64,000 bases of DNA from Filosporella fistucella (GCA_030077755.1 JAQJZZ010000010.1:930001-994000); one strand, 5' to 3'. Shown: positions 21,901 through 35,271, counted from the stretch's first letter. Made by a program: numbers and translations. Notes: generated by a model not told the origin, from the sequence alone.

Positions 21901-24900
21901 CTTGATGTTTTCACATATTGCGAACAGGCACTGAAATGGTACCGCGTGCAGTGGGATATGCCCGGTCGCCTGATCACCTGATATGGCGTTGAGTGCCATC
22001 AGTGGTGATTAGTCAGCCCCCTGGTGCACTCTGTTGCTCTCAACGAGACCTGCTCGACGCTATCTTTCATCAGTCTGTCAACAACGATGACTGCCATCTC
22101 ATAGACTTGAGTTGACTGCAGGCGTTACTGTCCCGAGGTAGCCTCCAATTCCAATCAAAATTGGATTTTTGCCACCTCATTTTCAATGATCCCGTCTTCT
22201 CCTACACCCGGTTTGAAATTACTGGGAGCTACGGGTAATGCAAGCCTCGATTTATCCAACGATACCTAGGCGCTTCACAATTGAACTTCGGAGACTTCAC
22301 CCTCAAAAAAGGTTGATTCAATTTAATAGAACAAATAAGATTTTAAAAGGCTCAAATTTCCTCTAATTTGAATTCAATCTGCGCCCCAATTTTGCTCATT
22401 TTTTCAAGTGGATCTGATCATCGTCAAACTTTTATGCTTCATTTTCGCGATTTCATATCACATTTCAATTTATCCCCTGCATTTTTCAAGCAAATGAGTT
22501 TGTTCCAAAAATTGCCATTGTTGCGTATCGCATTTTCAGGGCATTGCAAAGTATATTGCGATGTCCTCACTTCACAATCTGCCTACCAAGGACTGCGGCG
22601 AGCTCCCAACTGCGGCAAATATGTATTTGTGACTGTTGCAAGTCGTATATTCAAGGCATTGCGACTTATAGTGTCATTGTTCAGCTGTAGTATTTGCCTC
22701 TGTAAAGAGATTGTCGCAAAATCTTTTTTTCGTACTTGTTGCAGATCGCTTTTCAATGGCATTACGGGCTGAATTACGCTTCTCAGCTGTCTGAAAGTTC
22801 AGATATACCCACCTACAATCAAAACCTCGGAGTCAAAGAACCAAAGAACACAGAAATTAATGTTCAGTAGTGAATATTCAAGCTCTAATCGCTAGGAAAT
22901 GCCTTTGCCACTCGCGGACATTGATGCATATTATTGGGTTGTTGGACTTTTATTTGACGACGCGGCATTTCAGAGCCCAAGAATTTCCAAATTGACCCTC
23001 TTGCTCCAGCAGTCATTCCCTGAACGGTTTTCCTTTGGGACAAAGTATGGAAGAGGATTGAACAAATCTACGAAGGATTATTACTCTAGTTGCTTCGCGA
23101 TTGTGGGCCATAAGCGACTTCTATCTCCGCGCAACTGATCGTGTCCTGTGTTGACTGGGAGGATTTAATCATGCTAATACCCTGATTGCTGATCACAGAA
23201 TTAGCACTGCTCTCTCGGAGTAGATGTAATGTAGAGAGTAGGATCCTTCAATCTACGAGTGGCCGATCAAGAGTATCAACGTGGTCGAATTTTCTCAATG
23301 ATCAAAGTACTGGGTGTGATCCTTTACTGGGCAGTTCTTCAGCGACCCGGCTTAGCGCCGTTGATTCGCAAGCATACAGATGCGTACCAGCTAACATAGC
23401 GCAAATCTTCTTGAATGCAGTGCGATGGCGATGGGGAAAGGATCAAGAGCAAGGCATGGTTCCAGTCTGTTATTTGGACCATTAGATCAGCCACTTGGAC
23501 CAATCTTCGCGGCTGGGAGCTACCAAAAGCAGAACACCGATCTTGTGTTATAAACTGCTATGTAGTGAGTCTTTTTGGAATAAATGGTATTGCCACGACC
23601 GGCATTAATAACCTTCATGACCAAGATGAAGCCTCGAAAACCCTGGAGTGGATATATGGTTGCAGCTATACATGCAATTCTCTCGAACTCAGGTTGTCTT
23701 CTCCTGTCGAGAACTCTCCAACCAGTCACAGATATCCCAGCTATCTGGGGCCGGTTCCAAGCACGGGCTAACCATATTAATCTATCTTGAAGTTATACTA
23801 CTTATATCTCAGCTTGTGGGTGCGTAGAGTATGCATGTTCAGACACGCAAATTGCACTTCCAAGTATTGGCATTAATTTGAACTTCTATATTCGGGATAT
23901 TGACACTTGAATGACAATGATGTAGGAGTCTCGAAGAGGCTGAATGATTGTCCAAGAATTTCATACTACTTTGCAAACCACACGAAGCAGGGAGCCAAGC
24001 ACAAAAAGTAACAATGAAATTGATGGGGAAGATGAAAAGCACCGGAACCTTGACCAATTAAGTTTGAATATTTGATAGTGATGAGCAGCTCAATGACCTG
24101 GCCCAAAAGTCATTGGACTTTTGACTTGATCCAATGGTTACAATTGAATCTGGGTGTTGAATGGCTACTGAATATTCAAGCTGAATATATGACACATGCG
24201 AATCAATATTTTGAAGTCACCCATACCAAATTACATGATGAAATGCTTGAAGCCGTAGATTAAGCCATGTATCGAGCAAGCAAAGGGTAAAAACATCTAT
24301 CACACGACAGTAACTACACGTGACATGCCCCGATGTCTCAGCAGAAGAGGACATACAGATCCCGACACAAGACCATACTGTCAGATGAATTACAATATTT
24401 GATCATTGTTCGGTGTTACCGACATTCGAAATAGAACCCATGGACAAAAACAGTACTTCAACACACAAATGTAATATCACCTGCTTCCCCGCAAAATCTT
24501 AAAATCTCGAGATGGCATCGAGTAAAACAACTTTCTTATCACAACCCCTGCACCATCATATCGAAAGGGCTGCATACTACTTCTCCAGCCCCAATTACAG
24601 CCCCTAACCAGAAAATACTCAAGGTGAACCCCTCGGCAGCCGGTGCAGGGCGCCCTTCTGTGATTCGTGGCCGAGGAGGTTTTTACCAGATCTCACCTGT
24701 CTCTAATCGCCGCGGGCGCGCTTGCCGGTCGCCGCAGAGCAAAGAAGAGTACGAAGTATTGAGCTCTGAGCAGAACATCGCAAGCTACTCCTGCAGCTGC
24801 CACAAATCCTCCGATGTCATCCCACCCCACGCTCGACTATCACGCATGAGACTGTGGCCAGAAATGCCATATCGGGCTCAAGAAAAAGTATCTTACTGCC

Positions 24901-25123
24901 AATTCCTGGTCCAAGGAATCTTTCCTCCAGCTAGACCCAGCGATAACGGGGACAATGAAGGTGTTGGTGGTACCATCACGATAGGCGATATCGAGGACTA
25001 CCTGACCCGGACGACCACTTCGTACCAAACACTTTCGACATTTGCAAAATTTTCTAGGCCGTGCAGTCAGCCCTGGATTGAAGATCATTGCTTTCTGCTT
25101 GGAACTTGTATATATTTTCCATA
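21901..25123. other. Gene-poor 3.2-kb stretch
   Basis: No gene I can support. Frames at 22368-22772 and 24624-25124 lack any family signature. The 13-base sequence GAATATTCAAGCT occurs near 22872 and 24170. Upstream of the permease, two HGATAR-type cores (24941-24946 and 24979-24984) fit GATA-factor sites but are very short. The left end is the upstream region of the SRAP gene. Confidence 0.5.
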
Positions 25124-27171
25124 ATGTCCCCTTCGAAGTATGATCAGGATTCAGATCCAAAGCACTATTCTCGCTTTGCAACTGATAACGAAAGTGCCCC
25201 GCTACTAGCTGGTTCATCAAGTCCGCGCTCAACGTCACGACGATTGAGTACGAGAACTATCGATAGGGCTTTTGACAGCAATATACGGAGTTTTCCCGCC
25301 CACGAAGTTTCTTTCCATTCTTCAGACGAGAACGGTTTCTTCGATTTCATCATGGAGAAGGTTAAATCGACCAAGTTGGCTCATTGGGTGGACAAGCTGG
25401 CTGTTGAGAGCGAGCCTGGATTGACGAATGCTCAACTTATGTTGAATAATCATGATTTGAAGCCAGTTGAAACAGAGAGAAGACAATGGGGTGCTTGGTG
25501 AGTTCAATATTCTATTTGGTCATATTCTTGCATTTTGGTTCGAGATTATTGCATCCATACTTGTACTTGGCCGCCTTGGAGGTTCTTACACATATGCCAA
25601 TACTTCACTTTATGATATCATCACTAACATATCTCAGGAACTTTGTGGGATTTTGGATCTCAGACAGTTTCAACATCAACACATGGATGATTTCATCCTC
25701 CATGATCGTTGCCTCTGGACTCTCCTGGTGGCAATCTTGGCTCTGCGTGTGGATCGGATATAGTATCTCGGCCTGTTTTATTGTCATGACGGGTAGGATA
25801 GGGGCAACATATCATATCTCCTTCCCTGTCGTCTCTCGCAGCTCCTTCGGTATCTGGGGTGCCCTATGGCCTGTTTTCAATCGCGCAGCAATGGCTTGTA
25901 TCTGGTACGGAGTACAAGCCTGGATCGGAGGACAGTGTGTGTCTCTCATGCTCTCAGCAATTTGGCCTTCATTCAAGAACGGGCCAGGAGGAATCAAAAA
26001 TGGCATCCCAAACTCTGGCACGAATACGAGGGACTTTATTGCTTTCTTTATTTTTTGGTTTTGCTCTCTGCCAGCTATCTGGTTCCCAGTTCACAAGATT
26101 CGACATTTGTTCACTGTCAAAGCATTTGTCGTCCCAACCGCTGGAGTCATTCTTTTCATCTGGGCTATTGTTCGGGCACATGGTATCGGACCTATCGTCA
26201 AACAGGGGAATACTGCCCAAGGCTCCAAGCTAGCGTGGGGAATGGTCACGGGCATAATGTCCGCGATTGCCAATTTCGCGACTCTCATTGTCAATGATCC
26301 CGATTTCGCAAGATTTGCTAGGAAACCCCACGATGCTATGTGGTCTCAGCTTCTGACAATCCCTATCGGTTTCGCTATTACTAGTTTCATTGGTATAATC
26401 GTATCATCCTCCTCGACTGTCATCTTTAAGGGTGACCCAATTTGGAACCCGCTCGACTTACTGCAGAAATTCCTCGAAGAAGGCTCATCCAAGAACCGTG
26501 CAGGTGTCTTTTTCATCGGCGCCGCTTTCGCTCTGGCACAACTGGGAACTAATATTGCTGCAAACTCTGTTTCAGCTGGTACAGATATGACTGCGCTGCT
26601 TCCAAGATACCTCAACATCCGTCGCGGAGGTTACGTCTGCGCTCTAGTCGGTCTTGTTATGTGCCCATGGAACCTCCTCTCTTCTGCCAATAACTTCACC
26701 ACCTATCTCTCAGCCTACTCTGTCTTCCTATCCTCCATCGCAGGTGTAATTATCTGCGATTACTACATCGTCCGCAAAGGCTACCTTCAGATCAAAGAGC
26801 TTTACTCCGCCAAATCAACCTCTCCATATTACTTCACTCTTGGCTTCTCTATTCGCGGGTACGCTGCCTATATCGCCGGCATTTTAATCAACATTGTCGG
26901 TTTCGTGGGTGCAATTGGCAAACCAGTCCCTGCTGGAGCTACCTATATCTATCACCTCAACTTCTTCTGCGGATTTATTGTTGCCGCTGGTACTTATTGG
27001 CTCCTATGCAAGATTTTCCCAATTCCGGCTTGTAGTGATATTTGGATGGAAGTCGGAGACCAGATTGATGACGTGAGGATGGCTTATGATGTGGAAAGTG
27101 TGGATGAAGAAACGGAGCAGGGAAAGGGGTATGAGGGACATGTTTCTTTTAAGAAGGATTTGGATGTCTAG
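25124..27171 (+). CDS. NCS1-family nucleobase/allantoin permease, 635 aa
   Basis: Plasma-membrane proton symporter of the Fur/NCS1 family (Fur4, Dal4, Fui1 relatives), importing uracil, allantoin, uridine or a related compound. Exon 1 is 25124-25497; the intron is 25498-25637 (140 bp, GTGAGT...CTCAG); exon 2 is 25638-27171 (1908 nt). The exon junction rebuilds the hallmark ERRQWGAWNFVGFWISDSFN ahead of the first helices. Other family segments are INTWMISSSMIVASGLSWWQ, NSVSAGTDMTALLPRYLNIR, CPWNLLSSANNFTTYLSAYS and DYYIVRKGYLQIKELY. About 12 hydrophobic segments are seen. The N-terminal 90 residues are hydrophilic and cytosolic, with a QDSDPKHYSRFATDNESAPL start. The first 50 codons of the open frame at 25486 are intron read-through. 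The substrate cannot be told from sequence alone. Confidence 0.92.
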
Positions 27172-30100
27172 AATTTGGGATAGAGTTGGAATTCATGGTG
27201 TGATATTGGTGGATACGAGGAGTTTTGTGGTCATAATTATGCTTTCATTGTGTTATATATCCCGCTCGCCTCCTGGAAGATTCCCCTTAGACCACTCTTT
27301 CCAGACTATAGAACGGATACAAATATATTACGAAGATATACATTTTACTTATTTGCTGAACACTTATATCTCCAATTCCTCACGCTTCTAAATTTGCCTC
27401 TCCCTAATATGCCAACGACCGCTAGCATAGCTTCCACAAATTCCCTTTAACATCTCTCCTGGGATCTTCTTCTCAGCCTCCACTCATCTCCTGCAAAGCT
27501 ACCACTGGAGCTTAATGTCATCATGGCTCAGTTACACTACAACTAAAAGTATAGTTTTCTTCAGTCTCAAGTGGAATTTAAGTACTGGGCCAATTCAAAC
27601 TGTAGTTTTATCAAAGAAATAACTGGCTTACATCTGGCTGGAAAAGATACCAAATCATGATGACCTTGGTAAAGAATGTTTCTGGAATATAAGTTATATA
27701 CGCTACAATGCCCTATTCTTCCCGAGAGATCTGAAGAATGTTCACCTGCTATTGTTCAGGGCGTATAGAGTTCAGAGAACAATGCCTAAAGAACGGGGCA
27801 TAGTGAGTACAGTGTACTTCAACGTCTTTGCCCTGTCTTCCTTGACTTTTGCCTGCTATCTCAAATGGCTTCAAATCAGTCATCACCGTTTCAACCCCTG
27901 ATTTATCATTCGGATCACCAGAGGCATCATCTCAATGACTACTACCCATTAGCAGAAGATTCTCCAAGGCAGATTCGGAGTGATTGAGGTCACTTACCGC
28001 ATCTTTTTCAACAATTTCGCTCAGAAAATTCATGTAGGCATCCGCCTTGTTGTGAGCTCATCTGCTATTATTGTTAAAGTGCTCCAATAACCCCCACCCC
28101 AACCATATCTCTCGTCTTTGTGGCACGCCAAGCTTTATAGCTCTGCTTGAAGAAAGAGTAGATTTGTCAAAACAAGTAGGAAATCTTGTAGCCAAGATTG
28201 CGTGACCCATGGGAGGCCGCAACCCTAAAATGGTTATCAGCCTATGGCGCATTTCTGCCATAACCATGTCTTGATTCTTGCGTTGATTGACAGTACCAAG
28301 GACTATTGGTATATTTCTCCACCTATTAAAGATGGTACTAACGGCAATAGTAGTGTAACGTGGGACCGACCAAGTGAGAAACGGAGAGGTAGAGTAGATT
28401 TGAAGATAACCTTTGTGATTGCGTGAATGAAAATACGCAATTTTTGATTGAATGAGATATTTTGCTCTTAGTATTGCATTCGACAACGGAGATGAGTTAG
28501 TAGATAAATCAGGAATACTCTACTAAGAGGTCTCAAAAATCTTCCACGCATATTCATGGCATAGTGAGTTTGTTCAATACGAACTCTGGGGTTCATGACA
28601 GCTAAATAATATCAGCCAAGAAAAATAGCTCTCTATCAATTTTGTCTCTGATCATTCCTGTTCGTTTTTACTCTCCTAGGACTCAGCCCAATATCCTGAT
28701 TTTGAATCGCTCAGCATATTCCGGCACGAAACAGAACAACAAAGGGCACGAAATCCAAATTCCAATATTGGACTTTGGGCCTAGGGCAGGCCTGGTTTTC
28801 CGATTTCGCGGCTTGGTGCACAGAATGCTTACAGTTATTTCAAGCATCTCCACAACTTGATTCGATTTGTCAAAGAGCTCTTGGAGTGTTTGATGGACGC
28901 CTCATAGCTCGGCCAGTTCAAGTGCACTCAGGCTGTGCAAGTTGAACATGTCTTTGTGACTCATTTTGCGTCTACTAAGAGGCGGCTTCGTCGGACATGC
29001 GTCGGAATCAGTATAGGCAAAGTATTGGAGATATTAGAGTGTGCAATGTACGAAACAAACTGTTGCTGTTATTGAAAGAACAATGCACTATACTAGACTT
29101 CTTGAAACAATGAATTTTAAAGAAGAAATATTGATATTCCTCAGTCGAAACAATATCCTTACATCGCGTTTCGGGCAAGTGCCCGAAACCAAGAAGTCGG
29201 TTATTCGAGCTGACACGAAGCTATTAAGTAATAGAAACTCGCTGTCTCACAAGGCTGACTCGCTATTGGCATCGTATTGTACCGAAAATAGCATCGTGAA
29301 GCTTTCAGAGATGACTCGTGCTCTGATGTGTTGAGGATTTTGCCTTCGGGGAGTTCAGGCGATATTCCCCATCATCGGGATCGATATATCATGTTGTAGT
29401 GTGTGCGGTTGGAGGAAGTCGTACTCAGCACCCGTGTAATAAGGCATTTCTGACCCATTTCGTGTTCCTTTGTACAAAGGTATTCGGAACATTTAGATCG
29501 TACTTTGCCTTCCGTTTCAAGAATATGGGAGGTACAAACGGTCGAGTGATCAAGATGAACACCTCATTAGTCCCACAGCGGGAATGTCAAGTTGAAGCTC
29601 CTGTGTATTGCAACCCAGATTTCCACTGGTCGAGAAATACCGTCCTCAAGGAAATCAAGACAGAGGAAGAACAGAAAGAGAAAACGATGGATGTAGGGGA
29701 AACTGCTGTAACTTGTTGCACGTGACGACAGGAATTCAGCTCTCTCCTTTTCCTCCCCTGCGTCTGAATCCTAGCATCGGGGCGGTTACGCGAGTATCTT
29801 ATTATTTTTTGCACTATCCACCAATCAACACTTCAAGTTTCTTATCGGACGCCACAATATCGAGTCTCGGGCCTGGCAGCGGGGTATGGATCCGACACCC
29901 TTGGGCCTTTCAGGCGGGCCGAGTAAGGGCTTCTTCCATTGTCCCGTAAGAACATTTCCATTTGTAAGAATTAAATCATATTGACTTTGAAGCACTGGGA
30001 ATGTGGAGGGAAATCTCAACAGACTGACAAAGTCGGTCGATCCAGAACGCGGAGAGAGGGAATTAATGATTGTTTTGCGTGGGAGGACAAGTCTGAGTTC

Positions 30101-31503
30101 TGCTGGCCTGGCTGCGTGCGGGAGGCGCTGCAGGTGGGGTGGATTTCTATTCCCGGAGAGTTGCGATGCGGTGTATGGATTGCTGTAGAAGACCCTGGCG
30201 CTCGCTGACGTTGTGGAACAGAGGGGCTGGTAGTGCTGTCTCTCGTGAGATATCTCAAACTGCTGGGACTGGACTGGATTGGAGTAAAGATGAAGAAATG
30301 CTGTGATGGTGGTGCTTGAGATGGCCTGACCAGGAGTGAAGACTGGTCATATTGTTTTGCTCTCTTCTGCGGAGGATTCTGCTCAACTCTAATCTGCTGG
30401 AAGTAATGGAAGTACCTAAGCAGGAGGCCATATCCGACGCCAGTAACCCCAGAGCTGGAAAGAAGGAAGAATGACATCGCACACTGCTGTAGAATCCGCA
30501 GATCTCCACCATCATCGCGGGAAGCTATCTTGGTCTGTAGTTCCTGAACATACTTTGTACAATACTGGCGTTCGCAGCTTCAGATGCGTGCAGTATGATG
30601 TCGGTACAGAATAGTAGTTGCTGGTAGTCCCCTCGATGCCCAGATCCTATCCGGCTGGATACTACGAGGTGGACATCACATTCAATACACTCTTCTGCAT
30701 TTGAAGATCTGAAAGACAGAAACGGTGCCAGGGCGGCCATCAACTGCCTTCACGACGCACATATCCAGTTGATCGTGTCCTGCATGACGAAGCACATGGT
30801 GAAAAGTCGAGTCTTTCTGCATCAAAACTCCACGGTCTCTGGAGGTCTTTCCTTCCGTGAGGCTTGTCCACAGTTTAGAGGTTGTCTCTGGATCTGGAGT
30901 GTGTGGCTGAAGTGGAGGGAAGGCTCTTCAGAACACCCCGACTTTGGAAAGACCCAATTTGCTGTAATTACCGCAATTGCTGAAGCAGTCATCGTCGTGT
31001 GCGCTCGCAGAATTTTAACCTCGCACCAAGTTCCTGGTATTAGACAAAGAAGCAAATGAAAAGTTTTCACCTTTTGACAATAAGAGCGCAATAGGATTTG
31101 TTTTTCTTTGATGTCGAGTTCACTTGTGATCCCATTCGTTGTCTCTTTCTTCGGCGGCAGCCCTTGGGGAGTGTGTTGCTTGAATGTGGCAGTTTGATTT
31201 GGGTGAGTGAGTGAGCGAGGCGAGTTTCTGCCACTCCACTGCCTCCCACTTTGTTGTTGCCAGGCTGCAGGGGTCCAGGATCGATCCCCCCCATTTTGAT
31301 AAGAACCAGGCCAAGCGAACAAGAACGAAGCACCAGCACCACCGCCAACAGTGAATAGCCGGCTACTTAATAGTCGGAAGGACCCAACGATTTCTATTTC
31401 CTCCCACTCATCACATCCAGACTTCAGTCTGTCCTCTTCCCACTCTACTCTACTTCTACAACACAAACTTTCACAGTTGATACCCCCCATCAACACCGCA
31501 ATC
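27172..31503. other. Gene-poor 4.3-kb stretch
   Basis: The longest gap in the window. It starts with the permease 3' flank and ends with the glutamine synthetase promoter and CT/CA-rich leader. Several frames of 100-230 codons (for example minus strand 30016-30477 and 30822-31505) overlap each other on both strands, have no family signature and are not called. A GTGAGTGAGTGAGCGAG run lies at about 31203-31219. Confidence 0.5.
31298..31303 (+). promoter_or_regulatory. GATAAG element upstream of glutamine synthetase
   Basis: GATAAG, the preferred core of fungal nitrogen GATA factors (AreA/Nit2), lies 206 bp before the glutamine synthetase start codon. Single GATA cores are common by chance, so this rests mostly on the downstream gene being a known nitrogen-regulated enzyme. 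Confidence 0.3.
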
Positions 31504-32885
31504 ATGGCGACCTCTACTACCGTCTCCTACACTGCAAACGTGAGTTTTCCGCAATCGGAGCCTCCGAAATGACCCCGCGACATCCCACTGACCCATTTTG
31601 CAGTTGCTCAAGTACATGAGCCTCGACCAAAAGGGAAATGCTATGGCCGAGTAAGCTTTGTCTGCTCAATTCTGCTTTCGGCGCATCTAATCATCCTGCA
31701 GGTACATCTGGATCGACTCCTTTGGTGGTGTTCGCTCCAAGTCAAAGGTGAGCAGACGACCACAACCCCAAACGGGAAAATTCCCCCACTGCACATGAGC
31801 TGACTTTTGAAATCTGCAGACTCTCACCAAAGTCCCAGAGAGCGGCGAGTTCAAGGTTGAGGACCTCCCAGAGTGGAACTTCGACGGTTCTTCAACTGGC
31901 CAAGCCCCAGGCGACAACTCCGATGTTTACCTTCGCCCCGTTGCCATCTTCCCCGACCCATTCCGTGGTGCTCCCAACATCTTGGTCATGACTGAGTGCT
32001 GGGATCCTGATGGAACCCCAAACAAGTTCAACTACCGCCACGAGTGTGCCAAGCTCATGGAGGCTCACAAGTCGCACAAGCCTTGGTTCGGTCTTGAGCA
32101 AGAATACACTCTCCTCGACTTGCTTGATAAACCATATGGCTGGCCAGTTGGAGGTTTCCCAGGTCCACAAGGTCCATACTACTGTGGTGTTGGTGCTGGC
32201 AAGGTTTACTGCAGAGATATCGTTGAGGCCCATTACAAGGCATGCATGTTCGCTGGTGTCAAGATCTCTGGAACCAACGCCGAGGTTATGCCAGCTCAAT
32301 GGGAATTCCAAGTTGGTCCTTGCGAGGGTATTGAGTGTAAGTTTTACCAATTGCTCCCCAATTGACCTAACTAATTCAATTTTAGTGGGTGATCATCTCT
32401 GGATTGCTCGTTTCCTTCTCCACCGCATTGCTGAGGAGTTTGGTGCCAAGATCTCTTTCCACCCCAAGCCCATCCCAGGTGACTGGAACGGAGCTGGTCT
32501 TCACAGCAACTTCTCGAGCGAGGAGATGCGTAAGCCAGGAGGAATGAAGTACATTGAGGCTGCTATCAAGAAGCTTGAGGGCCGTCACAAGGAGCACATC
32601 GCTGTTTACGGAGAGGACAACACCATGCGTCTTACCGGCAGACATGAGACTGGTAGCATTGACTCCTTCACTTACGGTGTTGCAAACCGTGGTGCTTCCA
32701 TTCGTATCCCCAGAGAATGTGGCCAAAAGGGTTACGGTTACTTCGAGGATAGACGACCAGCATCGAATGCCGACCCATATCAAATCACTGGTATCATGAT
32801 GGAGACCGTAAGTTTATTGCTTCCGATTTAATTGACCAATTGCTAACATGTTTAGATTTATGGTGGCGTTGAGGATAAGGCTTAG
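31504..32885 (+). CDS. glnA: Glutamine synthetase (type II), 365 aa
   Basis: Cytosolic ATP-dependent ligase making glutamine from glutamate and ammonia, the main ammonium-assimilation step. Exons are 31504-31539, 31604-31650, 31702-31747, 31820-32336, 32386-32807 and 32856-32885 (1098 nt). Family motifs occur in order: [81 protein letters not shown] and [12 protein letters not shown]. The last exon encodes only nine residues, IYGGVEDKA. The length equals the usual eukaryotic GSII size (355-365). The gene stands alone with large flanking gaps. Very secure. Confidence 0.97.
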
Positions 32886-33331
32886 ATAGGCGTTTGGTTG
32901 TACACAAAGACTGGAGTGATGGCTCGGGAACTGCTTTTCTGCTAGCGATGATTTTCTTGCCTGGTCTTCAATCGTTACAGTGTAGATTGCGCAATCAGAC
33001 AATTGATACCAAGGATTTCGACGACCTTTCTGTCTTGATTTTTGCTCACGTGCATGTTCTAACTCCTACCCACCCCACCTCTACGTAACTGTCCGTTCCT
33101 GACTCCACACTGCCCTAATTGTATCTATGTAATGTAGGTGCAGTTCTTTGAGTCGCATTGTCCCATAGGAAGCTATTTAAAATTTCATTTGCATAAGATC
33201 AGCCTTATTTGGAACATCAGCCTCATAGTTATGCACCCTTGAAATGGTCTATGACGTGCAGACCGCAATTGTCCGAGCTTCAGTAAATTAAGGCCGCATC
33301 TCCTGCTCCATCAACAAAGTCCAATATCAGA
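32886..33331. other. Intergenic between glnA and the mitochondrial hypothetical gene
   Basis: The 3' flank of glnA and a short upstream region for the next gene. No further feature seen. Confidence 0.6.
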
Positions 33332-34161
33332 ATGTTGCTCTCCACATTTCGTAGAGCTGCAGCGAAGATCCCCGAACCGCAGGCATTTCGTTCAATTTCT
33401 ACACTCAAAGCTAATCCTCACATCGTAAGCTAATTGCCCCTATTGCTAGCTTGCATCTAACAGATGCAGTATGTCTTCCCAAATCCCAGCTCGCCGTCAA
33501 CCTCACATCTTTTGACGTTTCTTCCCACCTCTCCGCCAACTACTAGGCTCTCAATAGGAACCACCACGGCTCTCCCACCTACACCCAGTTCTCTGACTGA
33601 AAATCCCTATTTCCTGTCAATATTACACGATGTGCTCCGTCTGCATGCTACTTCGGACCCTCTAGTACAAGGCCAAGCAGCCGCTTTCGCCTCAACGTCT
33701 GGGTCTGCTCTGGGCTCGGGGGGAATGTTCTTCCCTCAGCAGAGAGGTAGGCAGAAAAGTACTCGAGCTGGAGGAAGTGGTGGAACTGGAGGCGATGGTG
33801 CCGGAGGTGCGAGTAGTCAAGGAGGAGCGGGTGGTGGAGGCAGAGGTGGTTGGTTACATGTCAGTGATTTGAGGGCGCCGCCAGATTATGGACGTATTGC
33901 GTGGCCGGAAGATATTTTTGGGAGTCTGGAGGTTGATGGTAGCGGCGATTTTGTCAAAGGAGATGATGGAGCAGAGGGCAATTTTCAATCGAGTGGGAGT
34001 TATAGAATTATTACTAGGGAGGGGATGTAAGTCTACATTTTCTTTGGGACCATTGAATGTTGAGGATGCTAATTATACATCACAGATTGGGATTAAGTGA
34101 TTTCTTGAGAGGGAAGTTAGTGGAGAGGCTGATGGAGTTGGAGAAGAAGGAATTGAGTTGA
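33332..34161 (+). CDS. Conserved-looking hypothetical, probably mitochondrial, 243 aa
   Basis: Exons are 33332-33424, 33464-34026 and 34086-34161 (732 nt); the first acceptor could also be 6 nt downstream, removing two residues in frame. The N-terminus MLLSTFRRAAAKIPEPQAFR is rich in Arg and hydroxylated residues without acids, a likely mitochondrial presequence. The middle holds YVFPNPSSPSTSHLLTFLPT and SLTENPYFLSILHDVL. A glycine-rich linker follows (residues about 134-160), and then WLHVSDLRAPPDYGRIAWPE with DIFGSLEVDG. The C-terminus GLSDFLRGKLVERLMELEKK looks helical. It feels like a fungus-specific conserved protein, but I do not recognise a named family, so no function is proposed. Confidence 0.8.
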
Positions 34162-35271
34162 TCTGAAACAGAGTTGATAGCTCGAAACATTGCAGCAAAT
34201 GGAGACGCAGTCGCTTTGTACTCGAATCTGTCTGATACAGGACATATCAGAGCACTAGGAAAGCTTTGCCGCCCGAACCTGCCCTAGATTATTTGGCATC
34301 TCCTGATCGGAGCAAAGCCATCAATCTCGTGAAGTCGCATTGGGTGTTTCAATTTGCATTTGTGTATGGATACTTGCATTGCTGTACAAAGTTGGGGACA
34401 TGTCATTCTATCAGATATTCGTAGATGAGGTTCAAATACTGTTGGGAAAATCTACGGTTGAGGGTCTATTCAGACCCAGATAGGTATTCCAGGGGCCAAT
34501 ATAGAATTCTCGCCCTGAATCTCCCTCGTGTCTATTGAGTGGTCTTCATATGCAGTATTGAATGGGGGCATTCGACTATGATAATATTCTTAGTCAACAA
34601 CCCGTACATTCGGGAATGCTTGGTCCAAGTAGTCAGAGGATACCAAGCATAGGATCTTGATTCTTTAAACGGCCAATTAGCATGGTGATGTCACGAGATT
34701 CTCCTAATTAATAAGGTATATATATGAGTCAGGTCTTGAGATGACAGAGGATTCACACCCGGCCCCTAGTATAGGGACAATATTTTCATGTGATCGGGCA
34801 AATGCCATCGAGCTAAAGAAGTCTTAAAAGCGAAAAGTAAGTACAAGTGACTCACTCTTGACATGCTTAGACAATTACCTAAATCGGACAGCCCAGCTAT
34901 CCAGGTACATCAAAAGCAAGTTCATAACGCATACTACTATCGAGTTTACCTTGTTTGTCCTCCTCCAATACCCCACAAACTCTACACTGGCGGCTCGCTA
35001 AGCAGCGGTTGACAGCAACAGCCCAAGCTCAAATCTTGTGAGACAACCCACCTCCAGAAACTAGATCGCTCATCAAGTGATACCAAGAAATCAAGATCCC
35101 TCGACGTATCTGCGGCAGGCTCATGATGACTACAATAGCATCATAAAAGTCGAATCGAACCCCCACTCCTTTATCCACAAGAGTGTCGAACTCTTCCCGC
35201 GTCCTTTGGTGGGGCAGCCATAGCATCCCTCGTCCCGTCAACGTCACTCATCCTTTAACCCCCCGTGCAAG
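34162..35271. other. Upstream region of SNF1
   Basis: About 1.1 kb without a gene. A TATATATAT run lies near 34717-34725, far from the start codon. The last 60 bases before the SNF1 ATG are pyrimidine-rich. Confidence 0.5.

Noticed and set aside
22368..22772. 134-codon frame in the 22-25 kb gap
   Set aside because: Phe/Ser/Cys-rich translation of AT-rich DNA with no family resemblance and no promoter-like context.
24624..25124. 166-codon frame ending at the start of the permease gene
   Set aside because: Overlaps the permease start in another frame, and opposing minus-strand frames are equally long; the permease N-terminus is clear from its own frame.
30016..30477. 153-codon minus-strand frame, Pro/Ser/Gln-rich
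   Set aside because: Overlaps other long frames on both strands and has no recognisable block; probably compositional.
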